From CAINVV01 sp037129695 (GTDB lineage Bacteria; Bacteroidota; Bacteroidia; Bacteroidales; Prolixibacteraceae), in the NCBI GenBank assembly GCA_037129695.1, contig JBAXUL010000001.1, positions 1-64,000 of the forward strand: a stretch of DNA of 64,000 nt, read 5' to 3'. Below, piece after piece: positions 44,563 to 53,262 of the stretch. The notes beneath the pieces are model-generated. The model ran no database searches. It worked only from the letters and a program-made list of their open reading frames with translations, and was not told where the DNA came from. The position numbers and the translations under genes were made by a program. Within the stretch, counting starts at the first letter, position 1, and each line of letters opens with the position of its first letter.

Positions 44563-47415
44563 TTAGAATACTAGTTTTAATTCAGCTCCAAAATAGGCGG
44601 TTTGATTCATCCTGACATAGGAATCCGCACGAGCTGTTCGATAGATGGGCCTTTGGTTAAGAAGGTTGTTGGCATAGAAGGAGAACTGGGCACGATCGCC
44701 AATTTCTTTGGTAAGTTTTAGATTTATTTGCCATGTTACCGGATAACTTTCTGTGGTAAAATAGTTGTTGTACAGGGAATTAACCAAAAAGCTAAAAGGC
44801 ATTTGGAAACTATTGGCTGATTGCCACGCATGGTATTGCATCTGTTTGTCGAGGTATCCGACCGGATCGACGTATACTTTGCTTGCATGTTCGTATTGTC
44901 CATAAATTTTTTCATTATTGGAATTCAGTGTATATGCCACATTTTGTCCCTGGTAGTTCCAGTAGTAAGCAGTTTTGTCGATCCAGATAATTTGTGCTTT
45001 TACCGAAACAATCATCCTGACCTTGGGCAGGTGGGTGGTGATGTTGATGTTCGAATTCAGCCTTTGTTTTAAATTTCCTTTTCCACCTGGCATCAACGCA
45101 ACGTAAGGGAACTTTTCACCCAAGTAGGATGCATTGGGTCTTTCCTGATAAGGTGCCACATTTTCAGTTTTTTGAATGTGGTAGTAAGCGCCATCTACCA
45201 TTAAGGTCGTTTTAAGACTCTTTAACTTGCCAAAGTTCAGGATGTATTCTATTCCCTTCTTGGTGACGTCGTAGTTGTTCTGCGGACTGTTATAGTAATG
45301 AAACTCCTGTTTTTTTGCGTAGGGAAGGGTTTTGGTTGTTCCATTTTCAACGTAGGTAATCGCTCCGTTTTGGTATTGCGGTTGTTTTCCGATACCCGAT
45401 ACCTGATCCCATTTGTTGTACTCCATCGCAAAAAATTGACTTTCCCAGGTATATCCATTGATTATCTTTTCGGAGAATCCTGTAACGGATACCTTAATTC
45501 CTTTTACCTTCATGTCAACTCCTGCCTCAAATTTGGTATTGGAAATCGGTTTTAACGCAGGATTACTTGTGTCAGTGATCACTTTCGTGGTAATGACGAT
45601 GAGATCCGGATAGTAGTTGAAACTCATCTCGTCCTGATAGGATTTGTCAGGATACATGAAAATCATGGATGGGTTTTTCGAGGTCTTTCCGTATCCGCCG
45701 TGAAAGGACAAATCTTGCATCAACAGATCTTCCCTTTTTTGAAAGAGATCGTAGGTGATGTTTATCCTGGGTTCCAGGTTGATGAATCCATCTGTTGTAA
45801 AAAGGCCTTTGGGTAGCATATTGTTGTACCGAATACCAAACTGGGATTTCAGTGAACCCGAACCTATAGGCAGAACGAAGAGGTCCTCGGCGTAAAATGC
45901 AAGATCACGGCTCATGGGTATATCATTGAAAGCCCTCGGTCTGGTTGAAGAAGCACCGGTAGGTGGTTTTGTCAGGTCATATATTTTTCCGGCCCCATTG
46001 TTGCCGGCGCTTTTCCATTCTGCTCCCACCATCAGGTTGTTACTGGCTTTACCGAAATCGTTGGCGACTGTTCCTTTCACGACTCCATAAAAGTTGAAGG
46101 GTTGTCCGTCTATTCTTAGATCGCTGATGTACCTTGTTGGTAAAATAGAACCTACGGCCTCTCCGGAAACCATAGCTGTTGGCAAGGCGGTGGCTCCTGC
46201 ATTGGTAGTCACCCTGTGTTCAAAGACCTCCTGTTTGGTGTAATCACCTGAAAAATTATAGGATATGTTGTTGAGCCATGGTTTTCTCACAGACCATTTT
46301 CCGAAAAGTTTTAATCCTGCATTTTCTTCTTTTTCCTGCAAAATTTCCTCTCTTAACAGGTCCGGGTCATTCTTTGCTTTATCAAGGGTATTGTAGTAGT
46401 TGATTTTTACATTGATACTTAATGGTTTGGAGTCAGTAAACAAAGTGTTGGAGTAACCCAACTGCCCGGTAAGTCTTTTGTAACTTTTTGAAGGTTTACG
46501 AAGGTCGTCGTAGGAATGTGCGTAATCTACATCAATATTCAAAGCCCCATTTTTAGTGCCGGGAAGAAGGAACCCTTTGGATAGGGTCAATTGCTTTATT
46601 TTAGGGTCTGTTTTGATCCCTGCATGTAGTTTTGATTTACCTGCTTTGGTGCGGACAAGAACAATTCCGGTAGTTAGGTCGCCGTATTCGACGGATGGAA
46701 TACCTCTGATAACTTCAACGGATTCAATGTTGTCGGTAGGAATTTTTCTGAGGTCGATTCCTTGTCCGGAGGTTGAATAAGCCTGAATTGTGCCACTTCC
46801 TGCCGTATTGAGGGTTTGCAAGTTGGCATCATTGTTCAGTGGAGTTCCATCCAGAACGATGGCCGTACCCATGGCGCTGTTGTTATCCGGTTTGCTGGCG
46901 GTATTGATATCCCGGATGGTAATCTGATTGGAGGAAGACATATTTGGATTGAGGGTAATTTGTCCCGGTACCAGTTGCATCACATCCGCGAGGCTACTTG
47001 GCTGCACATGCGTCAGCGCGGTACTTTCAATCTTGGAGGAGGAACTCATACTGGTATGCTCCCGGGCTATTACAACGACTTCCTCCAAAGCCAGAGAGGA
47101 TTGTTGCATGACAACTGTTACCTCGGTAACAGAGCTGTTGATGGAGATAGGAAGTTCGTTTTTTTCATAACCCAAACAAACTACCTGCAAGGTGTATTTT
47201 CCGGCAGGTACATTGTTGAAAATAAAATCTCCCTGGTTATTGCTTGTTGTCCACCTGTTTAATTCAAGTAATTGGACAGATGCCAATTCAATCTTAAATC
47301 CAGTTTTACTTTCAATGATATGACCATTCAGCCTGAAACCATTCTGGGCAAACGTACCTACAGAAAGTAATGTACATAAAGGCAACAGAATATGTTTTTT
47401 AATCAGATCAAGCAT
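44563..47415 (-). CDS. TonB-dependent receptor with carboxypeptidase-regulatory domain
   Basis: A 950-residue outer-membrane receptor: signal peptide (about 1-23), CarboxypepD_reg-like domain (about 28-108), plug domain (about 125-255, with DVMQLVPGQITL and ESVEVIRGIPSVEYGDLTTGIV) and a 22-strand barrel ending AELKLVF. No SusD partner follows; instead a DUF4876 lipoprotein comes 19 bp later. The substrate is not evident. Its context (polyferredoxin with an HMA-like domain upstream, sigma/anti-sigma pair) suggests a metal or metal chelate rather than a glycan. Confidence 0.9.
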   Translation of the reverse strand: MLDLIKKHILLPLCTLLSVGTFAQNGFRLNGHIIESKTGFKIELASVQLLELNRWTTSNNQGDFIFNNVPAGKYTLQVVCLGYEKNELPISINSSVTEVTVVMQQSSLALEEVVVIAREHTSMSSSSKIESTALTHVQPSSLADVMQLVPGQITLNPNMSSSNQITIRDINTASKPDNNSAMGTAIVLDGTPLNNDANLQTLNTAGSGTIQAYSTSGQGIDLRKIPTDNIESVEVIRGIPSVEYGDLTTGIVLVRTKAGKSKLHAGIKTDPKIKQLTLSKGFLLPGTKNGALNIDVDYAHSYDDLRKPSKSYKRLTGQLGYSNTLFTDSKPLSINVKINYYNTLDKAKNDPDLLREEILQEKEENAGLKLFGKWSVRKPWLNNISYNFSGDYTKQEVFEHRVTTNAGATALPTAMVSGEAVGSILPTRYISDLRIDGQPFNFYGVVKGTVANDFGKASNNLMVGAEWKSAGNNGAGKIYDLTKPPTGASSTRPRAFNDIPMSRDLAFYAEDLFVLPIGSGSLKSQFGIRYNNMLPKGLFTTDGFINLEPRINITYDLFQKREDLLMQDLSFHGGYGKTSKNPSMIFMYPDKSYQDEMSFNYYPDLIVITTKVITDTSNPALKPISNTKFEAGVDMKVKGIKVSVTGFSEKIINGYTWESQFFAMEYNKWDQVSGIGKQPQYQNGAITYVENGTTKTLPYAKKQEFHYYNSPQNNYDVTKKGIEYILNFGKLKSLKTTLMVDGAYYHIQKTENVAPYQERPNASYLGEKFPYVALMPGGKGNLKQRLNSNINITTHLPKVRMIVSVKAQIIWIDKTAYYWNYQGQNVAYTLNSNNEKIYGQYEHASKVYVDPVGYLDKQMQYHAWQSANSFQMPFSFLVNSLYNNYFTTESYPVTWQINLKLTKEIGDRAQFSFYANNLLNQRPIYRTARADSYVRMNQTAYFGAELKLVF

Positions 47416-47442
47416 GGTAACATCAATTAATCATCAGGGATT

Positions 47443-49350
47443 TTAGAATTTAAACATGTTGGCCATTTTCTCTTTTTCACCTGTGCTGAAGGTGATAGAG
47501 AGGGAATCACACTTCAGGGAGTTCCAGATTTTGGTTGGATTGGTGAGGGTATCCACATAAATTATCTCGAAATTTATCTGTTGTATCGTGTCGAGTGCCG
47601 ATTTAAATCCAACAACGCCGTCATCGTTCGACAGGTGACTGATCAGATAAGGAAGTGCCTTGGTGTTGTATTTGTTGGTGCCCAAAGGAACAACCATGGT
47701 GTCAAGAAGCGATGTACTGTAATTTGCAATGTTGTTGAACTCTTTGACGATCGGCTGAAACATTTTCCTGACATAATCCCCTTTCGAAATTGTTGAGAAT
47801 TGAAGCTTGTTGACGACTTTGTATGAAATCGCTATATTTTTCTTCTTGCCACCCGATTCTACTGCCAATTGATCGGATTCGAGCTCTTTAATCAGGTTTT
47901 CTTCCTTAATATCAGAATTGCCGGGGAAATAAATTCTGATCTGAACCGGACAATTGAATTCACTTTCAAGACCAATTGCCGTTGTTTTTTCTTTGAGTAA
48001 GATGGACAGATAGGTAAAGTCCATCGGATCAAAGAAGTTATCAAGTAACAATGAGACCACTTTAACCTCTTCAATCCCTTTGTCAAGCAGTCGTATCGGC
48101 GTTTTCATCGGTGTGAAGAGTTCGGATTGCAGTTTTAATTTATTGGTGACCGCAGGATCGAAATATACTTTTACCGTGTGCGTGGTCACAAAAGTTGCCA
48201 CTCCCATGACACCAGGCACCTCTTTCATTTTAGCAGCAAAGGCCATAGAACTTCCATAACATTTTACATTTTTCAAACCCGACTGGGTAAAGACTTCTGC
48301 TTTCTTCATTTCATTGCTGTCGTACCATTTTTGGTCGATTGTTGGCAATTCCCATACAGTACTCAGGAAAAATCCAACCACGATTAACACCAGTACTGCG
48401 ATTGGGGGCAACCATCTCAGTTTGTTGGAGTGGTTGATTTGTATGGTCTCTTTTACAGGGCAAACCGTTATACATTCACTGCATAAATTGCAATCGATAT
48501 GATTAACCACCTTCATGCTGGCTACATCAATGGCTTGTGGACATTTTCTGCTGCAAAGCTGACAATCTGTGCATGTGGTTTCGTTTCGTGTAATCCTGGC
48601 AACCGGTATGAAGAGTAGTCGTGTTCCCCAAATTTCCAGGATATATCCTCCAAGACAAAGAATTCCCAATGGCCATGCAAAATGAATGGTAAAGTTCAGT
48701 TTAATGAGCACAATGTAGATGAGGATGACGGCAAGGAAAAACCAGGCAAATTTGAACAGGTTGGAAATGGCTCCAAGCGGGCAAAGGTATTTACACCACA
48801 ACAGTCGGATGAAAACGGAACCGATGATGACAATTGCGATTGCAAGTGAAGCATACAGGAGAACCACATCCATGCTAAAGCCTGAGGCGATCGCGTAATA
48901 AGGGTCATATTTCTTGCAGAACAGTTCATTGGAACCAAGGGTAAAATAGAAGGTGATGAAAAGCAGCAGGTATTTGAGTGATCTCATCAAAGTGTCGGTA
49001 AGACCAGATAGGGTAATTCTTACTTTGATTTTTTCACCAAGCTTTCCAAGCCATTCACTGATCGTTCCAATGGGACAGATATAGGAGCAAAACAGTTTAC
49101 TGAACAATACGACCCCAATCATCAACATAACTCCCATGGCAATCTGGGCGGAAGTCATGGTACATGCCAATGAACCGTTAAGCAGGAAACTGCTGAGGGC
49201 TTGTATTCCACCGAAAGGACAATAGGCCTCAAAATCGGGTGTGTAATCATCTTTAAAAAATGGCAATGCGGCCAGAATGACAACTGCCACGATGAAAGTC
49301 CACTGAATGACGATTCTGGGAAGGTTTGAATTTTTTAGATTGCTTTTCAT
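47443..49350 (-). CDS. NapH/NosR-like membrane polyferredoxin with degenerate HMA-like domain
   Basis: A 635-residue protein if it starts at ATG 49350 (an in-frame ATG at 49395 would add 15 polar residues). The N-terminal half has about six membrane helices with CSYICP (C88/C92) and CKYLCP (C186/C190) motifs like NapH/NosR. Two [4Fe-4S] motifs follow: C260xxC263xxC266xxxC270P and C287xxC290xxC293xxxC297P. After a helix near 315-332 comes an HMA-like segment (about 355-410: NVKCYGSSMAFAAKM...VKVYFDP) in which the metal CxxC is replaced by CYGSS. The remaining tail of about 225 residues is predicted outside the membrane, with a possible second degenerate copy. It would move electrons across the membrane. 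Confidence 0.82.
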   Translation of the reverse strand: MKSNLKNSNLPRIVIQWTFIVAVVILAALPFFKDDYTPDFEAYCPFGGIQALSSFLLNGSLACTMTSAQIAMGVMLMIGVVLFSKLFCSYICPIGTISEWLGKLGEKIKVRITLSGLTDTLMRSLKYLLLFITFYFTLGSNELFCKKYDPYYAIASGFSMDVVLLYASLAIAIVIIGSVFIRLLWCKYLCPLGAISNLFKFAWFFLAVILIYIVLIKLNFTIHFAWPLGILCLGGYILEIWGTRLLFIPVARITRNETTCTDCQLCSRKCPQAIDVASMKVVNHIDCNLCSECITVCPVKETIQINHSNKLRWLPPIAVLVLIVVGFFLSTVWELPTIDQKWYDSNEMKKAEVFTQSGLKNVKCYGSSMAFAAKMKEVPGVMGVATFVTTHTVKVYFDPAVTNKLKLQSELFTPMKTPIRLLDKGIEEVKVVSLLLDNFFDPMDFTYLSILLKEKTTAIGLESEFNCPVQIRIYFPGNSDIKEENLIKELESDQLAVESGGKKKNIAISYKVVNKLQFSTISKGDYVRKMFQPIVKEFNNIANYSTSLLDTMVVPLGTNKYNTKALPYLISHLSNDDGVVGFKSALDTIQQINFEIIYVDTLTNPTKIWNSLKCDSLSITFSTGEKEKMANMFKF

Positions 49351-49470
49351 ACTTTTTTTATAATACCATTTGAACTCTTTGAATAAAATAACCAATTGCT
49401 ATTTTGAGAGCGAAGAGTCGGTTATGGTTGTTTGTTAGGAGTAATTGGGTTCAAATGAGTGGGTGAAAGA

Positions 49471-49866
49471 TTAAAATAATTTTTCGTGATCGACATTTAG
49501 GTGATGTATTTCTTTGAGTTGAATGAGTGCTTCATTCTTTTTTGAGTTTTTGGAAAACAGTATTTGTGTATTGGCATGGAAACCCAGCATGATACCGAGT
49601 ACGATGGCTGCAGCTGCAACAGTTGAAAATTGAAAAAACAGGGACAGATCTCTCTTTTTAGATCGTTCTCCAATTTCCAGCTTGGTATGGTCCAATATTT
49701 TATCCAGAAGGCCTGGGGGAAGGTCAATGGGTTCATCTAAAAATAGCATGGAACCATTCACTTGTTCCAAAAGGGTTGAACATTGAGGGCATTGATCCAG
49801 ATGTTCCTGAAATTCAATGCCGGACAAATCTTCCTTTATCAATTGTATAGAATGGGCACATTTCAT
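49471..49866 (-). CDS. Zinc-finger anti-sigma factor
   Basis: A 131-residue protein with the ZAS-type motif His22-xxx-Cys26-xx-Cys29 (HLDQCPQC) in the N-terminal sigma-binding domain, one membrane helix (about 76-97, FSTVAAAAIVLGIMLGF) and a short outer tail. It lies downstream of the ECF sigma factor and Spy-like gene, on the same strand. The expected role is to hold the ECF sigma factor at the membrane until a signal releases it. Confidence 0.82.
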   Translation of the reverse strand: MKCAHSIQLIKEDLSGIEFQEHLDQCPQCSTLLEQVNGSMLFLDEPIDLPPGLLDKILDHTKLEIGERSKKRDLSLFFQFSTVAAAAIVLGIMLGFHANTQILFSKNSKKNEALIQLKEIHHLNVDHEKLF

Positions 49867-49965
49867 TCAATCGGAAATTTTATTGGTTAATGATGGTTTC
49901 ACATCAATTGTATGGGTTCCTTTTAAAGACGCACAAAAAAAAAAGATCTGGCGCGGAATCAAAAA

Positions 49966-50475
49966 TTAATTATTTAGCTGGTCCCTTCTGGAGCACTCTT
50001 TTTTATTACAATAGCTGCATTGGTTGCCCAGTTCCATCATTTCTTTCAGGAGTTCGTTGAGTTTGATTTTTTGTTCGTCTGTGCAAATGCTCTTAATATT
50101 TTCAAAATGCCTGATGGTTTGCCTTTTCAGACCCGTTCTGTATTTTCCGATTGAGACGGCAATGGAATCCATCTTTGCCTTAGAAGGGTGGTCGGAAGTC
50201 ATCTCTTCAACCAGTTTGAAGTTATAGGCGCACTCCATGTCAAGCAGCGATTGATAAATTCTGAGTACCTCATTGTCTATCACCGACATTTTCTTGAACT
50301 GATCCTGTGTCAGGTTAAGTTCCTCTTTCAGGAATTGGTCCGAATTGTATTTCTCAAGCGATGGCGTATTTCCTTGTCTGTTGAGCAGCAGAATTGTTCC
50401 AAATGCCGAGATATTAATCATCAATAAAAAGATGTTGATCCATTGGATGATTCGGTGCTTTTTAGCTTTTTCCAT
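49966..50475 (-). CDS. Spy/CpxP/CnrX-like periplasmic sensor or chaperone
   Basis: A 169-residue protein with one N-terminal membrane helix (about 10-27) and a helical periplasmic domain with an LTxxQ motif (LNLTQDQF near 53-60), a second such turn (CTDEQKIKL) and a Cys-rich tail (CSYCNKKEC). LTxxQ helical hairpins are shared by Spy, CpxP, ZraP and the metal sensor CnrX. I chose ATG at 50475, two bases past the sigma gene stop; the frame is open to 50583, but that part overlaps the sigma gene. A sensing role is inferred from position. Confidence 0.78.
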   Translation of the reverse strand: MEKAKKHRIIQWINIFLLMINISAFGTILLLNRQGNTPSLEKYNSDQFLKEELNLTQDQFKKMSVIDNEVLRIYQSLLDMECAYNFKLVEEMTSDHPSKAKMDSIAVSIGKYRTGLKRQTIRHFENIKSICTDEQKIKLNELLKEMMELGNQCSYCNKKECSRRDQLNN

Positions 50476-50476
50476 T

Positions 50477-51058
50477 TTATTCAGACTGATTTTTAAAATA
50501 GTGTAACAGCGATTTCCGCAGGTTGGTCTTGGCTCTGTAGATGAGCGATTCAACCGAGATAAGCGAAATTCCCATTTGCTCACAAATTTCTTTTTGTGAG
50601 TAATTTTCGAATTTGTGCAGCAGGATTACCTTTTTTTGATTTTCGGGTAACCTATCAATGGCTTGTAAGATTATTTTTCTTGATTCCTCCTGTTCAAGTT
50701 TTTGGGAAGGAGTATTCGAATCGACTTGCTTGATTGTTCTGTCGATGGAAGAGGAAGCTGTTTCAATGCTAACACTGTTGGTCAGTTTGACAGGATTGTG
50801 TTTGCGCAGAAAACTCAACGATTTGTTCAGTGCTATTTTATAAATCCAACCTGAGAGGTCGTTGTCTTTCTGGATGAGCGCGATGGACCGGAATACCTCT
50901 ACAAATACCTCCTGGGTGAGATCTTCAGAATCAGTCTTGGACCGGACAAGCCTGAAACAGGTCACATAGACCAATCGCTGGTATTTTATTACCAAGGATC
51001 CGAATGCCTGTCTGTCATGTTTCAGGATCTTTTCTACCAGTATGCGGTCTTCTTCCAT
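50477..51058 (-). CDS. ECF-family RNA polymerase sigma factor
   Basis: A 193-residue sigma-70 factor of the extracytoplasmic-function type. Region 2 (about 22-90) contains DLTQEVFVEVFRSI and WIYKIALNKSLSFLRK. Region 4 (about 130-185) contains LPENQKKVILLHKFENYSQKEICEQMGIS and the recognition helix SVESLIYRAKTNLRKSL. It is followed by the Spy-like gene (1-bp gap) and the zinc-finger anti-sigma factor, and preceded by a small lipoprotein gene 19 bp away. It probably directs transcription of the genes downstream in this run; the target promoter was not identified. Confidence 0.93.
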   Translation of the reverse strand: MEEDRILVEKILKHDRQAFGSLVIKYQRLVYVTCFRLVRSKTDSEDLTQEVFVEVFRSIALIQKDNDLSGWIYKIALNKSLSFLRKHNPVKLTNSVSIETASSSIDRTIKQVDSNTPSQKLEQEESRKIILQAIDRLPENQKKVILLHKFENYSQKEICEQMGISLISVESLIYRAKTNLRKSLLHYFKNQSE

Positions 51059-51077
51059 TTAGATAGACTATACTGAC

Positions 51078-51539
51078 TTAGTTCCCGACCTTAAATCTGC
51101 CTTTTGTATCGTCTTTGTAAACCCATCCTTTGTTTTTGAGGTATTTGTCTGCCTCTTCTCTGGTTAGAAATAGTTCGCCTTCCTTTTCCCACCAGGTACT
51201 TCCTGTTGAAATTCCCAGTTTGTTACAGTCTTTGGTTTTTGCCAGATTGATGGTCTCCAGTGCTTTCATCTTTAGACTGTCATTCCGGATGGATACAATG
51301 ACTGCCTGGATAGATTTTCCATATTTAACAGATTGATTCTTGTTGGCCAAAACGATGAGTCCAAAACATTTTGAACCTTCTTGTGCCCATGTTCCAATCC
51401 GCCCATTCAATCTATCATTGAGTTTTGTTACCTCTTCCTTGTAAGTTTCTTTCGGTTTGACGGTAGATTTTGGATTTGAATGACAGCTGGTCAATGAATA
51501 AATCACTAATGAGAGGAAAAAAATTCGGGATAGAAGCAT
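51078..51539 (-). CDS. Small lipoprotein, unknown function
   Basis: A 153-residue protein with a lipoprotein signal (LTSC, lipid Cys19) and no recognised domain. It contains Cys at about 58 and 104. It lies 19 bp upstream of the ECF sigma gene on the same strand, so it may be the first gene of the run and could feed a signal to the regulators. No TAnnTTTG box is seen in the 123-bp gap upstream, which is compatible with an ECF-type or unusual promoter. Confidence 0.6.
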   Translation of the reverse strand: MLLSRIFFLSLVIYSLTSCHSNPKSTVKPKETYKEEVTKLNDRLNGRIGTWAQEGSKCFGLIVLANKNQSVKYGKSIQAVIVSIRNDSLKMKALETINLAKTKDCNKLGISTGSTWWEKEGELFLTREEADKYLKNKGWVYKDDTKGRFKVGN

Positions 51540-51662
51540 GGCCTTAGTTATTGGTATTAAATAGGTAGACGCAATTTAATTCAAAATCTGGCGATTTGTA
51601 CCTTGATTTCCCGAAAATAATCAAAAACCATCCATGATTCAGTTGCAGGAACTTAAAATCTT

Positions 51663-52421
51663 CTATTTTTTGAACATCACGAAAAGTGAAATTGAAATAA
51701 AAAGAAGTATGCAGGAGGCGATACCGTACAATTGCAATGCAGCGATGAGTAAGATGGAGAGGAATACGAAGGAGATTTGTAATTGGTTGTTTTTCCAGCT
51801 GAGGGTCTTGAATTTGAGCGAAAACATGGGGATTTCAGAAATCAGCAGGTAAGAGAAGATCAGTGTGATTCCAATCAATACAGGTGTGGAAAGCAGGATA
51901 TGGTCGACGGCAGGTAGGGAACCGTGTTCCTGTATCAAGGCAAGTGAGGAGATGAATATGGCATTTGCAGGAGTCGGTAAGCCAATAAAGGAACTTGTCT
52001 GACGCTCATCAATATTGAATTTGGCCAGTCGGAGTGCCGAAAAAATTGGTATCAGAAATGCGGTTCCCATGATCAGTAATTGGACAGGAGAAAGATTGGA
52101 CTGTAGTTCCGGCAGAATGTCTGCTTTAAATATGCTAATTTCCAGTAATTTGAACATAAGCAACCCCGGGGCTAACCCGAATGAAATCATATCTGCCAAT
52201 GAATCAAGCTCTTTTCCCATGAGGGAATAGGCTTTTAAGAGCCGTGCACTCATGCCATCCAGAAAGTCGAAAATGGCCGCCAGCATGATCAGGAATACAC
52301 CCGTGGTGAGGTCTCCCTTCAAAATAAATACTACCGCGACGCTTCCGCAGAGCACGTTGAGCGAGGTAATGAAATTGGGGATATTCTTTCTGATCATTCG
52401 ATCCGGATTAGAGTTCTGCAA
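51663..52421 (-). CDS. pssA: CDP-diacylglycerol-serine O-phosphatidyltransferase
   Basis: Makes phosphatidylserine from CDP-diacylglycerol and serine. The 252 residues have about eight membrane helices and the full CDP-alcohol phosphatidyltransferase motif DGxxAR(x8)GxxxDxxxD, seen as DGMSAR...GKELDSLAD near 49-71. It overlaps the psd gene by 14 bp. The product is decarboxylated by the psd product to phosphatidylethanolamine, so the two genes form a direct pathway pair. Confidence 0.95.
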   Translation of the reverse strand: MQNSNPDRMIRKNIPNFITSLNVLCGSVAVVFILKGDLTTGVFLIMLAAIFDFLDGMSARLLKAYSLMGKELDSLADMISFGLAPGLLMFKLLEISIFKADILPELQSNLSPVQLLIMGTAFLIPIFSALRLAKFNIDERQTSSFIGLPTPANAIFISSLALIQEHGSLPAVDHILLSTPVLIGITLIFSYLLISEIPMFSLKFKTLSWKNNQLQISFVFLSILLIAALQLYGIASCILLFISISLFVMFKK

Positions 52422-53058
52422 GTATGGTTTGACTGCCCGTCACTTCCTGGCATAATTCAACATTTATTTTGGTTCCGACCGGCAGATAAATATCTACCCG
52501 CGATCCAAAACGGATGAACCCGAGTTCGTCTTTTTGTGTAACTTGTTTGCCGGCAGTGGAGTAAGTAATTATCCTTTTCGCAACGGCTCCGGCAATCTGT
52601 CTGACCAGAACTTCTGTGCCATCCGCCATTCGGATTACAGTAGTTGCTCTTTCATTTAAGGTAGAGGACTTTGGCAGGTAGGCTGCCATAAAATGACCAC
52701 TGTGATGCTTGAAATAAGTTACTTCTCCGGGAACCGGATTCCAGTTAATATGCACATTGTACACTGACATAAAGACAGAGACCTGTAATCTCTTGTCCTT
52801 AAAATATTCATTTTCTGTGGTTTCTTCAATGGCAACGATGGTGCCATCAGCCGGCGACAGTACTGATTTTGGAGCGTCTGTAATATTTCTGTGGGGATAG
52901 CGAAAAAAGCGAATACTCAGGATTAACAGGGGTAATGTGGACAACAGAATAAAAACACGGAATACCGTTTCTCCAGTTAGTCCAACTAAGTAATTGATAG
53001 TCAGCCATATTAAGATCGATATGGCAACTATTTTATAGCCTTCTTTGTGTAGTCTCAT
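52408..53058 (-). CDS. psd: Phosphatidylserine decarboxylase (Bacteroidota short type)
   Basis: Pyruvoyl-dependent enzyme making phosphatidylethanolamine. With a start at 53058 (MRLHKEGYK) it has 216 residues: two N-terminal membrane helices (about 9-25 and 30-45), the core LSPADGTIVAIEE, NVHINWNPVPGEV and HHSGHFMAAY, and the self-cleavage site FGSR (RFGSRVDIYLP) near the C-terminus, where Ser becomes the pyruvoyl group. An upstream in-frame ATG at 53091 is less likely because a TATTTTTG -7 box lies between the two starts. The stop overlaps pssA by 14 bp. Confidence 0.93.
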   Translation of the reverse strand: MRLHKEGYKIVAISILIWLTINYLVGLTGETVFRVFILLSTLPLLILSIRFFRYPHRNITDAPKSVLSPADGTIVAIEETTENEYFKDKRLQVSVFMSVYNVHINWNPVPGEVTYFKHHSGHFMAAYLPKSSTLNERATTVIRMADGTEVLVRQIAGAVAKRIITYSTAGKQVTQKDELGFIRFGSRVDIYLPVGTKINVELCQEVTGSQTILAEL

Positions 53059-53078
53059 CCTTTTTTGTTTGGTTCCGG

Positions 53079-53086
53079 CAAAAATA
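53079..53086 (-). promoter_or_regulatory. Candidate psd -7 box (TATTTTTG)
   Basis: On the minus strand TATTTTTG lies 20 bases before the ATG at 53058 and inside the codons that a start at 53091 would use. It supports the shorter protein. The 170-bp gap to cdsA (53092-53262) holds nothing else I can support. Confidence 0.45.
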
Positions 53087-53262
53087 GTCAATAATTTTAG
53101 AATTCAGAGACAATTCGGCAATTCAACGGTCCTGCAATTGGAAAATGTGGAATGTGCTGATGAGGAGCCATCAGAAAATGAATCCATAGAACTATCGACA
53201 GGGTTGAGGAAATTGGGCTCGGTGATCGATTTAAATAGCCGAAAATTAAAGTCTTAAGTGGT

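Noticed and set aside
44563..47415. TonB receptor as part of a SusC/SusD glycan locus
   Set aside because: No SusD-like lipoprotein follows and no carbohydrate enzymes are adjacent; the partner is a DUF4876 lipoprotein.
49935..49944. Ten-base A/T run downstream of the Spy-like gene as a terminator
   Set aside because: There is a T-tract in the sense direction but no convincing GC-rich stem before it, and the anti-sigma gene follows on the same strand.
50476..50583. Longer start for the Spy-like protein
   Set aside because: It would overlap the ECF sigma gene by over 100 bp, and the membrane helix follows naturally from the ATG at 50475.
53045..53257. Small plus-strand frame of 70 codons in the psd-cdsA gap
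   Set aside because: It overlaps the psd start, has no family match and no promoter; the gap is better read as the psd leader.
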